Below, one piece after another: positions 17,972-25,606 of a stretch of 64,000 nucleotides of DNA. Both the position numbers and the translations under genes were made by a program. The notes under the pieces were generated by a model that was not told the DNA's origin, did not search any database, and saw only the letters and a list, made by a program, of their open reading frames with translations. The number at the start of each line of letters is the position of its first letter. The stretch's first letter is position 1. This DNA comes from Allopusillimonas ginsengisoli (lineage in GTDB: Bacteria; Pseudomonadota; Gammaproteobacteria; Burkholderiales; Burkholderiaceae_B), in contig NZ_SDQE01000010.1 of assembly GCF_004153455.1 (NCBI RefSeq), forward strand, positions 1 to 64,000. The letters are read 5' to 3'.

Positions 17972-19621
17972 TCAGACGGCAGAGATTTCTCGCCCGCCAA
18001 TCGTTCCGGAGTCCTGGCTGCTGCGCCGCCGCGTCATCGCATTGGCCACGCCCAGTGTTGCATTTGCGCCTGCGGGACCTGCAAGGGTTCTGCCCGGTTG
18101 CAGAATACGTGGGCCGAACAGCGTACGGCGCTGTTTCTCCGGGATGCGTCCCATGATCACGTCGGGGCGCAGGCTCTGATAGGCTGCCATGTAAGCAGGC
18201 GAGGCCGTCCGCCAGCTGAAGTCTGCGCGCATGCCATTGACTTGCATGGCGCGCCAGACATCGGGCAGCCGGTGCAACGACATGGCACGCGCAACAGCCC
18301 TGACCATGTCCTGCGCAGTCTCTCCACGGAACAGTACGCCAGTCGCCGTACGCATCGCGCCCGGCGGCACGCCCGGGCCAGGATCCAGTATTGTGTCCAC
18401 CATGCCGCCGACCCGCGAACCGATGGGTATGGTGCCATAGCGCATCGAATATAGCGGGGTAAGTCCGAACGGCTCGAATCTGCTGCCATGCAACAGGATG
18501 TCCGCGCCCGCATGCAACAGGTGGGAGCGTGCCTCATCAAACCCGATCCACACCGCGCAACGACCCGGGTAAGCTTGAGCCATCGTGCGCAGCGCGTGCT
18601 CCAGCCCTTTGTCCCCTTGTCCCATCACGCAAACCTGCAGCTCGGGGTGCGCCTCCAGGGCCTGGGGGATTGCCTCAGCCGCCAGATCCGCCATTTTTTG
18701 CGTGGTCAACCGGCTGCACATGACCATCAACGTGGCGTCCGCACGCGCCTGGAGTCCAAAGGCCCGCTGCAGCTCGTACTTGCAGACGGCCTTGTTGCCC
18801 AGCTGGAAGGCGTTGAAAGGATGCCCGCGCAGATAGCGATCGGCCTGAGGGTCCCATTCGGTTGTGTCGATGCCATTGGGGATGGACACGATGTCGTCAC
18901 GGCGGCTGCGCAGCAAATCCTGCAAGCCGCAGCCAAATTCCGGCGTCAGGATTTCACGCGCATAGTTATGGCTGACGACAGTGATCAGGTCTGCGCATCG
19001 TATTCCGGCTGACAGAAAATTGATCTGGTCATAGAGCTCAAGCGCGCTGCACGCGGCGGGCTCGTCTCCCATGCAGAGATCCTGCAAGCTGCCAAGCGGG
19101 AAATTGCCCTGAAAGGCAAGATTATGCAGCGTGAGCACCGTCTTGACATCGTCCAGCCCCTGTTGCCGTATCAACAGGGGTGCAAGTGCTGCATGCCAAT
19201 CGTGCGCGTGCACAATATGGGGGCGCGCAATGCCGTCGATACCGCCCGCGATACGCGCAGCGGCGTGCGACAAAGCCGCGAACCTGACATGGTTATCGCC
19301 GTACACATCGCCTTCGGGAGACAGGTACAGGCCAGTTCGGTTATACAGCGCGTCATTCTGGAGCAGCAGCACAGGCAGATCAATTTCCAGGCAATGCCCT
19401 CCGATCAAGCTGGCCCGGCCTCCCGGCAAGCCGTCCAGCACCGCCAGTTCCCGGGGCGCACGCAGCCGGGAAACTGTGCCCGGATACGCTGGCAGCAACA
19501 GCGTCACGCCGAGGCCTTCCGTACTCAATGCATGGGCCAGACCGCTGACCGCATCGCCCAACCCTCCCGTCTTTGCCAGGGGAAAGGCTTCCGCACTCAC
19601 AGCAAGTACATTTAACGTCAC
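17972..19621 (-). CDS. glgA: Glycogen synthase (ADP-glucose type, GT5)
   Basis: Cytoplasmic glucosyltransferase extending alpha-1,4-glucan, 549 residues. The sugar-nucleotide motif KTGGLGDAVSGL is at residues 18-29; IVHAHDWHAALAPLL, SIPNGIDTTEWDPQ and the acceptor/nucleotide region SRFEPFGLTPLYSMRYG follow. Translation starts at a GTG (19621) with GGAGAA 8 nt upstream. The C-terminus is about 70 residues longer than in typical GlgA (about 477), with a basic, low-complexity tail (ANAMTRRRSSQDSGTIGGRE). It is the first gene of glgA-treZ-treY, so its linear glucan probably feeds trehalose production. No glgB, glgC or glgX lies in the window. Confidence 0.93.
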   Translation of the reverse strand: MTLNVLAVSAEAFPLAKTGGLGDAVSGLAHALSTEGLGVTLLLPAYPGTVSRLRAPRELAVLDGLPGGRASLIGGHCLEIDLPVLLLQNDALYNRTGLYLSPEGDVYGDNHVRFAALSHAAARIAGGIDGIARPHIVHAHDWHAALAPLLIRQQGLDDVKTVLTLHNLAFQGNFPLGSLQDLCMGDEPAACSALELYDQINFLSAGIRCADLITVVSHNYAREILTPEFGCGLQDLLRSRRDDIVSIPNGIDTTEWDPQADRYLRGHPFNAFQLGNKAVCKYELQRAFGLQARADATLMVMCSRLTTQKMADLAAEAIPQALEAHPELQVCVMGQGDKGLEHALRTMAQAYPGRCAVWIGFDEARSHLLHAGADILLHGSRFEPFGLTPLYSMRYGTIPIGSRVGGMVDTILDPGPGVPPGAMRTATGVLFRGETAQDMVRAVARAMSLHRLPDVWRAMQVNGMRADFSWRTASPAYMAAYQSLRPDVIMGRIPEKQRRTLFGPRILQPGRTLAGPAGANATLGVANAMTRRRSSQDSGTIGGREISAV

Positions 19622-19947
19622 ATTTATTCTCCCGCCCCCGGCTCAGGGGCCGGGGAATTATCGCTGTCGCGCCGGAAATCCAGCGTCTGCATCCAGCCCG
19701 GCCAGCACATACGGTAAAAAATACCGGCGGTCGTAAAAGCTATACGAGGCGCTTGCGATGCCAAGGGCGGGACGTGTCCTTCATCCAAGATCGAAGCAAT
19801 ATCCATGCCAGTCGCCGTGCCCATCAAGGCAAACCATGGGGGACGCCGTTGCGCGCAGGCATGAGATTTGCAGGGAATGGGCAACAAGGCACGCGGCAAG
19901 CAGTTGCTATTGCGCGCTTCGTATCAGACCCGGAATGGAGACTCTTT
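19622..19947. other. Intergenic region upstream of glgA and of the proline-rich protein gene
   Basis: A 326-base region between the divergent glgA and small proline-rich genes. A minus-strand open frame of 91 codons (19624-19899) ends two bases before the glgA GTG, and the glgA ribosome site GGAGAA lies inside its last codons. That spacing is operon-like, but the frame has no recognisable domain and no clear start signal, so I do not call it a gene. No sigma-54 type -24/-12 element with correct spacing was found here. Confidence 0.4.
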
Positions 19948-20223
19948 ATGAAAACAATCACACAGACTGCACAGCCGTCCGCCGCCGATATACGGGGCGC
20001 CGCGCAGGGATGGATGTATGCGCATGTACCGGAGCCGCCAGAGCACGACCCGAATGTGCCGCCGGGACATGATCCGAACACGCCGCCGGAGCAACCTCCT
20101 GTCGAGGATCCAGACAGGGATATCGATCTGCCCCCGAGGGAGGCGCCCGAAGAAATTCGAGACCCCATGCCTCGGCCAGACAAGCAACCTCCGCAGCGAG
20201 GCGAGGGGCAATGGCACGCCTAG
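19948..20223 (+). CDS. Small proline-rich acidic protein of unknown function
   Basis: A 91-residue protein with GGAG 7 nt before its ATG. The middle and C-terminal parts are highly biased: PEPPEHDPNVPPGHDPN followed by TPPEQPPVEDPD, with a repeated PP-[EG]-HDPN unit and many Asp/Glu/Pro. It has no signal peptide, membrane segment or cysteine. Composition suggests an intrinsically disordered or extended polypeptide. Similar short Pro/Asp-rich proteins occur in related Alcaligenaceae genomes, to my recollection, without known function. It converges on the NtrC-type regulator gene, the two stops overlapping by four bases, and is divergent from glgA. A longer in-frame opening exists upstream but lacks a ribosome site. 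Confidence 0.6.
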   Translation: MKTITQTAQPSAADIRGAAQGWMYAHVPEPPEHDPNVPPGHDPNTPPEQPPVEDPDRDIDLPPREAPEEIRDPMPRPDKQPPQRGEGQWHA

Positions 20224-21569
20224 CGAAGGTCCTTGCCGGTCGGCGCGCTGTCGTCGCTTTCGCCGTATTCCTCAAGCCGGTTGTAAAGGGTTTTGAGACT
20301 GATGCCCAGCATCTTGGCGGCTGTCTTCTTGACGCCGCCGCATTGTTTGAGCGTGGCCAGGATGATTTGCCTGTTGGCATCGGCAAGGGATGCACCCACA
20401 GGCACCAGGACGTCGCTGTTCAGTTCGGGCGCGTGAGCGTTGAGTTCGAACGACTTGATATCGCCGTCGAGCACGTCATCTCCCAATATATAGCTACGGT
20501 ATACGTAATTGCGCAGCTCGCGGATGTTGCCCGGCCATGCATACTTTTGCATGGCGTCGCGTGCCGACTTGGAAAACGCCTTGCTGCTGCCATGCTCTTC
20601 GTTCAACTTGCCCAGGAAGAAATCAGCCAGAATGAAAATATCGTCGTCACGCTCGCGCAAGGGCGGCAGCTCCAGCGGGAAGACACTGAGTCGATGGTAG
20701 AGATCTTCACGCAGCATGCCATTGGCCACCGCCTGCTCGGGGTTTCGGTTCGTGGCGGCCACAACGCGGACATCCGCCTCGGTTTCCTCGTGGGTGCCCA
20801 CACGCATGAATTTCCCGCTCTCAAGCACGCGCAGCAAACGCACCTGCAAGTCCATGGACATCTCGGTGATTTCGTCGAGGAAGATCGTGCCGCCCCGCGC
20901 ACGTTCAAAATAACCCTTGTGCTGGCGGTCTGCACCCGTGAAACTGCCTTTTTCGTGGCCAAAGAGCTCGCTTTCGATGAGATGAGGCGAAATCGCGCCG
21001 CAATTGATGGGGATGAAAGGATGGTCGCGGCGCGTACTGGCCAAATGAATGGCTTCGGCAGCCAGCTCCTTGCCGGTTCCGCTTTCGCCCACCAGCAGCA
21101 CGGTGGCCTGCGTCGGCGCCACCTTTTCAATATGCGCACAGAGCAGCTGCATGGCGCGCGACTGGCCTATCATTTTGGCAAAACTGTCCGACGAGACAGG
21201 CGGCATGGCCTTGCCTGCCATCAACTTGATTTCGCCAAGAATCCCGCGCAGCCGTCGCAGGCTGACAGGCTTGAGCAGGTAATCGATGGCACCGCAGCGC
21301 AGCGCTTCGATGGCGCTGTCTACGCTGGAGTAACCTGTAATAAATGCAACGTGCGTGTCGGGAAGTTCCAGCTCCCGCCAGAACTCCATGCCATTTCCAT
21401 CCGGCAGATTCATGTCCAGAAAGACAACATCGGGTTTTTGTCGTTCTATCTGTATACGGGCCTGGCGGATGTCGGCGGCCTGTGCCGTTGTGTAACTTTC
21501 GTCCGCTGCGATATCAGCGATCAGCTCTCTGATTGCAGCATCGTCGTCGACGATCAAAAGATGCGGCAT
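20220..21569 (-). CDS. Sigma-54-dependent response regulator (NtrC type)
   Basis: Two-component activator of 449 residues with three domains. The receiver is residues 1-115 (acidic pocket DDD 8-10, phospho-acceptor Asp52 in FLDMN, Thr78, Lys100). The AAA+ sigma-54 interaction domain covers about 132-360, with Walker A GESGTGKE 161-168, sigma-54 loop GSFTGA 208-213 and Walker B IFLDE ending at 233. A Fis-type helix-turn-helix ends the protein (KTAAKMLGISLKTLYNRLEE). It would hydrolyse ATP to open promoters for sigma-54 polymerase when phosphorylated. No histidine kinase gene is adjacent, so its partner lies elsewhere. It is divergent from a second, paralogous activator and close to rpoN. Confidence 0.93.
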   Translation of the reverse strand: MPHLLIVDDDAAIRELIADIAADESYTTAQAADIRQARIQIERQKPDVVFLDMNLPDGNGMEFWRELELPDTHVAFITGYSSVDSAIEALRCGAIDYLLKPVSLRRLRGILGEIKLMAGKAMPPVSSDSFAKMIGQSRAMQLLCAHIEKVAPTQATVLLVGESGTGKELAAEAIHLASTRRDHPFIPINCGAISPHLIESELFGHEKGSFTGADRQHKGYFERARGGTIFLDEITEMSMDLQVRLLRVLESGKFMRVGTHEETEADVRVVAATNRNPEQAVANGMLREDLYHRLSVFPLELPPLRERDDDIFILADFFLGKLNEEHGSSKAFSKSARDAMQKYAWPGNIRELRNYVYRSYILGDDVLDGDIKSFELNAHAPELNSDVLVPVGASLADANRQIILATLKQCGGVKKTAAKMLGISLKTLYNRLEEYGESDDSAPTGKDLR

Positions 21570-21808
21570 ATGCGTTTGTTCAACAAGATACGTCGTCCCA
21601 ATCCCTGTTTCCGTCTGTGTGGGACACTGCTACGGGGGAGGTTTTATGGCAATGTGGACAGATACTGATGGCAGTTAGACCAGCAAATTTAACTTTCATT
21701 AACCAATCGTACGCGGTTTTCTCACTATCATTTGAAAACAAAAGCATCTAATGCAAGAAATTACTATTTTACCGAACCCCAGAGGCCTTCGTTATCAAAC
21801 TGCCAGCC

Positions 21809-22759
21809 ATGATCAAATCTTCTAAAATCCTGGGTCGCTCCGGGGCAGCCTTTGACTTGGCGCGCTCTATTGTCAAAGCTGCTCCTACAACTGCCTCGGT
21901 ACTGATTATCGGTGAAAGCGGCACCGGTAAGGAAATCGTCGCGCGCGCAATCCACAATCGCAGCGAACGGAAGAATGCGCCCTTCGTCGCCATCAACTGC
22001 GGCGCCATCACGCCATCGCTGGCCGAAAGCGAGCTCTTCGGTCACGAAAAAGGCAGTTTCACCGGCGCGTCGGCAACCACCATGGGCTGTTTCGAGCGCG
22101 CGCACCCCGGCACGCTCTTTCTGGACGAAGTCACCGAAATGCCGCTGGCGATGCAGGTGCTGTTGTTACGCGTGCTGGAAAGCAGCCGGTACAACCGGGT
22201 AGGCGGCACCGAACAAATCAATGTGGATCTGCGCATCATCGCCGCAACGAACCGCGATCCCAAGGAAGCCGTGATGGCCGGCACATTCAGGTCGGATCTG
22301 CTCTACCGGCTTGCGGTGTTTCCGATTCGCGTCCCCTCGTTGCGCGAACGCAAGTCTGATATCGCCTACCTGGCGCAGCGCTTTCTGGATGAACTCAATC
22401 AACAGGAAAAATCAAGCAAGCGCTTTTCCAAATCGTCGCTGGACAATCTTGAAGGCCACAGCTGGCCTGGCAATATCCGCGAACTCAAGAACATTATCAC
22501 CCGAGCCTTCATCCTGGCGGACAATGAGCTCGATATCCCACCCTTCAGCCCCACGCGCCGCCCCGGCAGCCTTGAAGTGAAGCAAGGCTTCCTGAAGATT
22601 CCGATCGGCACCCCGCTGACCAATGCCCAGCGAGCCATCATCATGGCCACCCTCGAGCATTTCGCGGGCGACAAGCAACGGGCCGCCCTGGCGCTTGGAA
22701 TCAGCCCCAAGACGCTCTATAACCGTCTCGAACGATTCGGGGATAGCCCAGACACCTGA
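21809..22759 (+). CDS. Sigma-54 enhancer-binding protein lacking a sensor domain
   Basis: A 316-residue AAA+ activator that begins directly with the ATPase domain: Walker A GESGTGKE 35-42, sigma-54 loop GSFTGA 82-87, Walker B LFLDE, then a Fis-type helix-turn-helix (QRAALALGISPKTLYNRLER). It has no receiver, GAF or PAS domain, like PspF or HrpR/S, so activity must be set by expression level or a partner protein. The AAA+ and DNA-binding parts clearly resemble those of the divergent NtrC-type regulator (shared ESELFGHEKGSFTGA and KTLYNRLE), so the pair looks like a duplication in which one copy lost its receiver. It is 214 nt upstream of rpoN on the same strand. Confidence 0.9.
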   Translation: MIKSSKILGRSGAAFDLARSIVKAAPTTASVLIIGESGTGKEIVARAIHNRSERKNAPFVAINCGAITPSLAESELFGHEKGSFTGASATTMGCFERAHPGTLFLDEVTEMPLAMQVLLLRVLESSRYNRVGGTEQINVDLRIIAATNRDPKEAVMAGTFRSDLLYRLAVFPIRVPSLRERKSDIAYLAQRFLDELNQQEKSSKRFSKSSLDNLEGHSWPGNIRELKNIITRAFILADNELDIPPFSPTRRPGSLEVKQGFLKIPIGTPLTNAQRAIIMATLEHFAGDKQRAALALGISPKTLYNRLERFGDSPDT

Positions 22760-22812
22760 ACAATCCCCTGACGCCGCCCCAATGGTCCTGACGCCCCTTG
22801 CTGTTTGCACAT

Positions 22813-22830
22813 CTTACACACATCGGTAAG
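22813..22830. promoter_or_regulatory. Inverted repeat upstream of the rpoN sigma-54 promoter, candidate enhancer site
   Basis: CTTAC, eight bases, then GTAAG form a perfect dyad centred about 75 bases upstream of the -24 GG of the promoter below, i.e. about 100 bases before the predicted transcription start. This is the normal distance for an upstream activating sequence bound by an enhancer-binding protein. The two such proteins encoded just upstream are the obvious candidates. Only one copy was seen. Confidence 0.45.
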
Positions 22831-22893
22831 TTTGCCCTTTGATGCGCGCAGGCACGCCATGTGCTTTCCCTGAGCAAACCCCTGAATCCAAAC

Positions 22894-22910
22894 TTGGCAT
22901 GGTTTTTGCT
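22894..22910 (+). promoter_or_regulatory. Sigma-54 (-24/-12) promoter of rpoN
   Basis: TTGGCATGGTTTTTGCT matches the sigma-54 consensus (YTGGCACGRNNNTTGCW) at every defined position except one (T for C in the -24 block). The GG (22896-22897) and GC (22908-22909) doublets have the required 10-base spacing. Transcription would begin near 22921, giving a leader of about 53 nt before the rpoN start. This implies that rpoN is transcribed by sigma-54 polymerase itself. Confidence 0.75.
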
Positions 22911-22973
22911 TGAATCCCTGGTAGAACACCGCTGGAATGCGGTCGCCAGACAAGTAAAAAAAGGGGATTCAAA

Positions 22974-24494
22974 TTGATACAACTCGTCTATGAGCTGCAG
23001 GCCAGGCAACAGACTACCCTGACACCCCGGCTGCAACAATCCGTTCGACTGCTGCAGATGTCCACCCTGGATTTCAAGCGCGAAGTCGCCGAAGCGCTTG
23101 CCAGCAACCCTTTTCTGGAGGATCAGGAAGAAGGAGGCGCCGGGCAGGATAGCGCGTCGGGCGCGGACAATGCGAAACTGGACGTCGAAGGCAGCCACGA
23201 CGCCTATGCCCACGCAGGCGATCTCCATGAGCCCGACCGCGACGCCGCCGCGACCAACGGTATGGGCGACGCGGACAGCTACGACGAGGCACCCGAAATC
23301 CAGCGTATCGCCTCAGCGCCTGTCGAATCGCGGGCCTACTCCGGCGACTATCCCGCCACGCGCCAGAACAGCGAACGCAACACCGATGTGGGGCAATGGG
23401 CGCGGGCCGAAACCAGCCTGCAGGATGCGCTGTACGCAAATCTGTGCGGCTTTTCATTGAGCGAGCGGGACAAATGCCTGGCATTTTTCATCATTGAAGC
23501 GATTGATGACGATGGCTATCTACGCGAACCGTTAACGGAACTGGCCGACCCGGCGCAGTTCTCGCCCGCACCAACGCAGGCGGAATGGGAGGTTGCACTG
23601 CGTCTGGTTCAGCATCTGGGCGCGCCAGGCATCGCCGCGCGTGATTTGTCTGAATGCCTTGCGCTGCAGATCGAAGCCATGCCTGAGGACACGCCTGCGC
23701 GTGCGGTCGCCTTGCGCATCGTCAAAGACCAGCTCGAGCGTCTGGGCCGCTGCGACTACCAGGGCATGGCCAAGGCCACGCTGTGCAGCGTCGAGGACGC
23801 ACGCACCGCAAGCCTGCTGATCCGCACGCTGACGCCGCGTCCGGGGCGCCGCTACGGCGCGGTGGATCCATCCAGCTACGTGATTCCGGATGCCTACGTC
23901 CGCAAGGTGGGCAAACTATGGATCGCCACGGCCAACAACGAGGCCATCCCGCAGGCACAGATCAACGACGCCTATGCGCGCCTGTTTCGCAAGACACGGT
24001 ACGACGAACGCGCCATGATGGCGCAGGCTCTGCAGGAGGCGCGCTGGCTGATTCGCAGCCTGGAACAACGCACTCAGACCATACAGCGGGTAGCCCAGGC
24101 GATTGTTGCGCGTCAGCAGACTTTCTTCGACTATGGCGAGGTGGCGCTTCGTCCATTGATGCTCAGCGAAATCGCCGAGGAATTGGATATGCATGAGTCG
24201 ACCGTCTCCAGGGCCACGAGCAGCAAGTACCTGGCGACGCCTCGGGGCATCTATGAGTTCAAGCATTTTTTCACGCGGGAGCTGGCCACCAAATCTGGCG
24301 GCAGCTGCTCGGCCGGGGCGGTGCGGGCACTCATCCAGGAAATGATCGACGACGAAAACCCCAAGGAGCCCTTGTCCGACGTCACACTTGCGGACAAGTT
24401 GGCGCAGGAAGGGATCATGGTCGCCCGCCGCACGGTGTCGAAGTACCGGGCCCAGATCAAATATCCACCTGCGGAATTGCGCCGCGCGCCATGA
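22974..24494 (+). CDS. rpoN: RNA polymerase sigma-54 factor
   Basis: Alternative sigma factor, 506 residues. Region I is glutamine/leucine-rich (ARQQTTLTPRLQQSVRLLQM, residues 9-28). An acidic region II follows (roughly 50-110, many Asp/Glu), then the core-binding domain, an HTH (AEELDMHESTVSRATSSKY) and, near the C-terminus, the RpoN box ARRTVSKYRA (484-493), which contacts the -24 element. Translation starts at a TTG with AAGGGG 8 nt upstream; no ATG fits. A sigma-54 promoter and a possible enhancer lie upstream. The usual rpoN neighbours (lptB before, hpf and ptsN after) are absent, so this may be a second rpoN copy. Confidence 0.93.
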   Translation: MIQLVYELQARQQTTLTPRLQQSVRLLQMSTLDFKREVAEALASNPFLEDQEEGGAGQDSASGADNAKLDVEGSHDAYAHAGDLHEPDRDAAATNGMGDADSYDEAPEIQRIASAPVESRAYSGDYPATRQNSERNTDVGQWARAETSLQDALYANLCGFSLSERDKCLAFFIIEAIDDDGYLREPLTELADPAQFSPAPTQAEWEVALRLVQHLGAPGIAARDLSECLALQIEAMPEDTPARAVALRIVKDQLERLGRCDYQGMAKATLCSVEDARTASLLIRTLTPRPGRRYGAVDPSSYVIPDAYVRKVGKLWIATANNEAIPQAQINDAYARLFRKTRYDERAMMAQALQEARWLIRSLEQRTQTIQRVAQAIVARQQTFFDYGEVALRPLMLSEIAEELDMHESTVSRATSSKYLATPRGIYEFKHFFTRELATKSGGSCSAGAVRALIQEMIDDENPKEPLSDVTLADKLAQEGIMVARRTVSKYRAQIKYPPAELRRAP

Positions 24495-24534
24495 TGGCTA
24501 AAATGGGCGGGCCCTCTGGTTTCTGGAATTGTCC

Positions 24535-25539
24535 ATGCCCCATTACCGCCCGCCCGTCATTGCCCTGCTCGGCACTGGCGGCACGATTGCCGCCACGGCG
24601 CCCAGCACAACCGCCGTCGCCGACTACACCGTCACGGAAGGCGTACAAGCCTTGCTTTCGGCCGTTCCCGAAATCAATGCGCTGGCTGAACTGCGGCCCC
24701 AGCAGGTCTTCAATGTAGATAGCCGCTGCATCGACAACGCCATGCTCTTGCAGCTTGGCACAGCCGTCGACAGCCTGCTGGCCGATGACGCCATCGATGG
24801 CATCGTGATCACGCACGGCACCGACACACTCGAGGAAACCGCTTATTTTCTCAATCTGGTCATCAAAAGCCACAAACCGGTTGTCGTGGTAGGCGCCATG
24901 CGGCCGGGTTCGGCCATGAGCGCCGATGGGCCGCTCAATCTCTATAACGCCGTCCTGCTGGCCACCTCGCCACACGCCCAGGGGCTCGGGGTGCTGGTGA
25001 CGCTCAATGATGCCGTGCATGCGGCACGCTATGTGCGCAAGGCCCACACCACGCATGTACAGGCCTTCAGTTCCGAAGATGCTGGCTGCATCGGCCGCAT
25101 CCACAACGGCCGCGTGATGCTCTCCCGCGGGCCGGCTCCATGCCATACCCGCGATACGGAATTCTCAATGCAAGGGCTTCAAGGGCAACATCAGCTGCCC
25201 TGGGTGGATGTGCTCTACGATCATCAAAATGCCGGACTGCATCTGTACCGGGCCGCCATCGAGGCAGGCGCGCGCGGCATTGTCGTTGCCGCATGCGGCA
25301 ACGGCAGCCTGTCTACGCAAGCTGAAGAAGGCTGCAGGCTAGCCGTGGCGCAAGGCATTGTCTGCGTGCGCAGCAGCCGCACCGGCGCCGGCCTGGTTTC
25401 CGCAAGCCAGCAGGATGCCGCGCGCCGCCTGGTGTCCAGCAACACACTCAATCCGCAAAAGGCGCGCATCCTGCTTATGCTCGCGCTGACGCGCAGCACC
25501 GACCCAGCCGCCATTCAAGCCTGCTTTGATCGCTATTGA
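24535..25539 (+). CDS. L-asparaginase (type I/II family)
   Basis: Amidohydrolase converting asparagine to aspartate and ammonia, 334 residues from the ATG at 24535 (a TTG two codons earlier is possible). The nucleophile motif GTGGTIAAT is at about residues 13-21. The second active-site motif HGTDTLEETAYF is near 94, VGAMRPGSAMSADGPLNLYN near 120, and the active-site lysine lies in RKAHTTHVQAFSS. No signal peptide is visible, so the enzyme is probably cytoplasmic. It follows rpoN by 40 nt on the same strand and may be read through from the sigma-54 promoter. Low glutaminase activity cannot be excluded. Confidence 0.9.
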   Translation: MPHYRPPVIALLGTGGTIAATAPSTTAVADYTVTEGVQALLSAVPEINALAELRPQQVFNVDSRCIDNAMLLQLGTAVDSLLADDAIDGIVITHGTDTLEETAYFLNLVIKSHKPVVVVGAMRPGSAMSADGPLNLYNAVLLATSPHAQGLGVLVTLNDAVHAARYVRKAHTTHVQAFSSEDAGCIGRIHNGRVMLSRGPAPCHTRDTEFSMQGLQGQHQLPWVDVLYDHQNAGLHLYRAAIEAGARGIVVAACGNGSLSTQAEEGCRLAVAQGIVCVRSSRTGAGLVSASQQDAARRLVSSNTLNPQKARILLMLALTRSTDPAAIQACFDRY

Positions 25540-25606
25540 CTGGCGTTTCACGCCGCGCATGAAAGCATGCACGCCACGCCCGGCCTGCATGCCGGCAAGC
25601 GGCGAC

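Noticed and set aside
19890-19915. GGCAAGCAGTTGC as sigma-54 promoter of the proline-rich gene
   Set aside because: Doublet spacing is 9 instead of 10 bases.
19573-19947. Long plus-strand opening in frame with the proline-rich protein gene
   Set aside because: No ribosome site at its start, it overlaps the glgA start on the other strand, and its sequence is not protein-like; the ATG at 19948 has a proper GGAG site.
21652-21690. Possible sigma-54 promoter upstream of the sensorless activator
   Set aside because: GG and GC doublets there are 11 bases apart and the -12 block lacks TTGC; spacing is strict for sigma-54.
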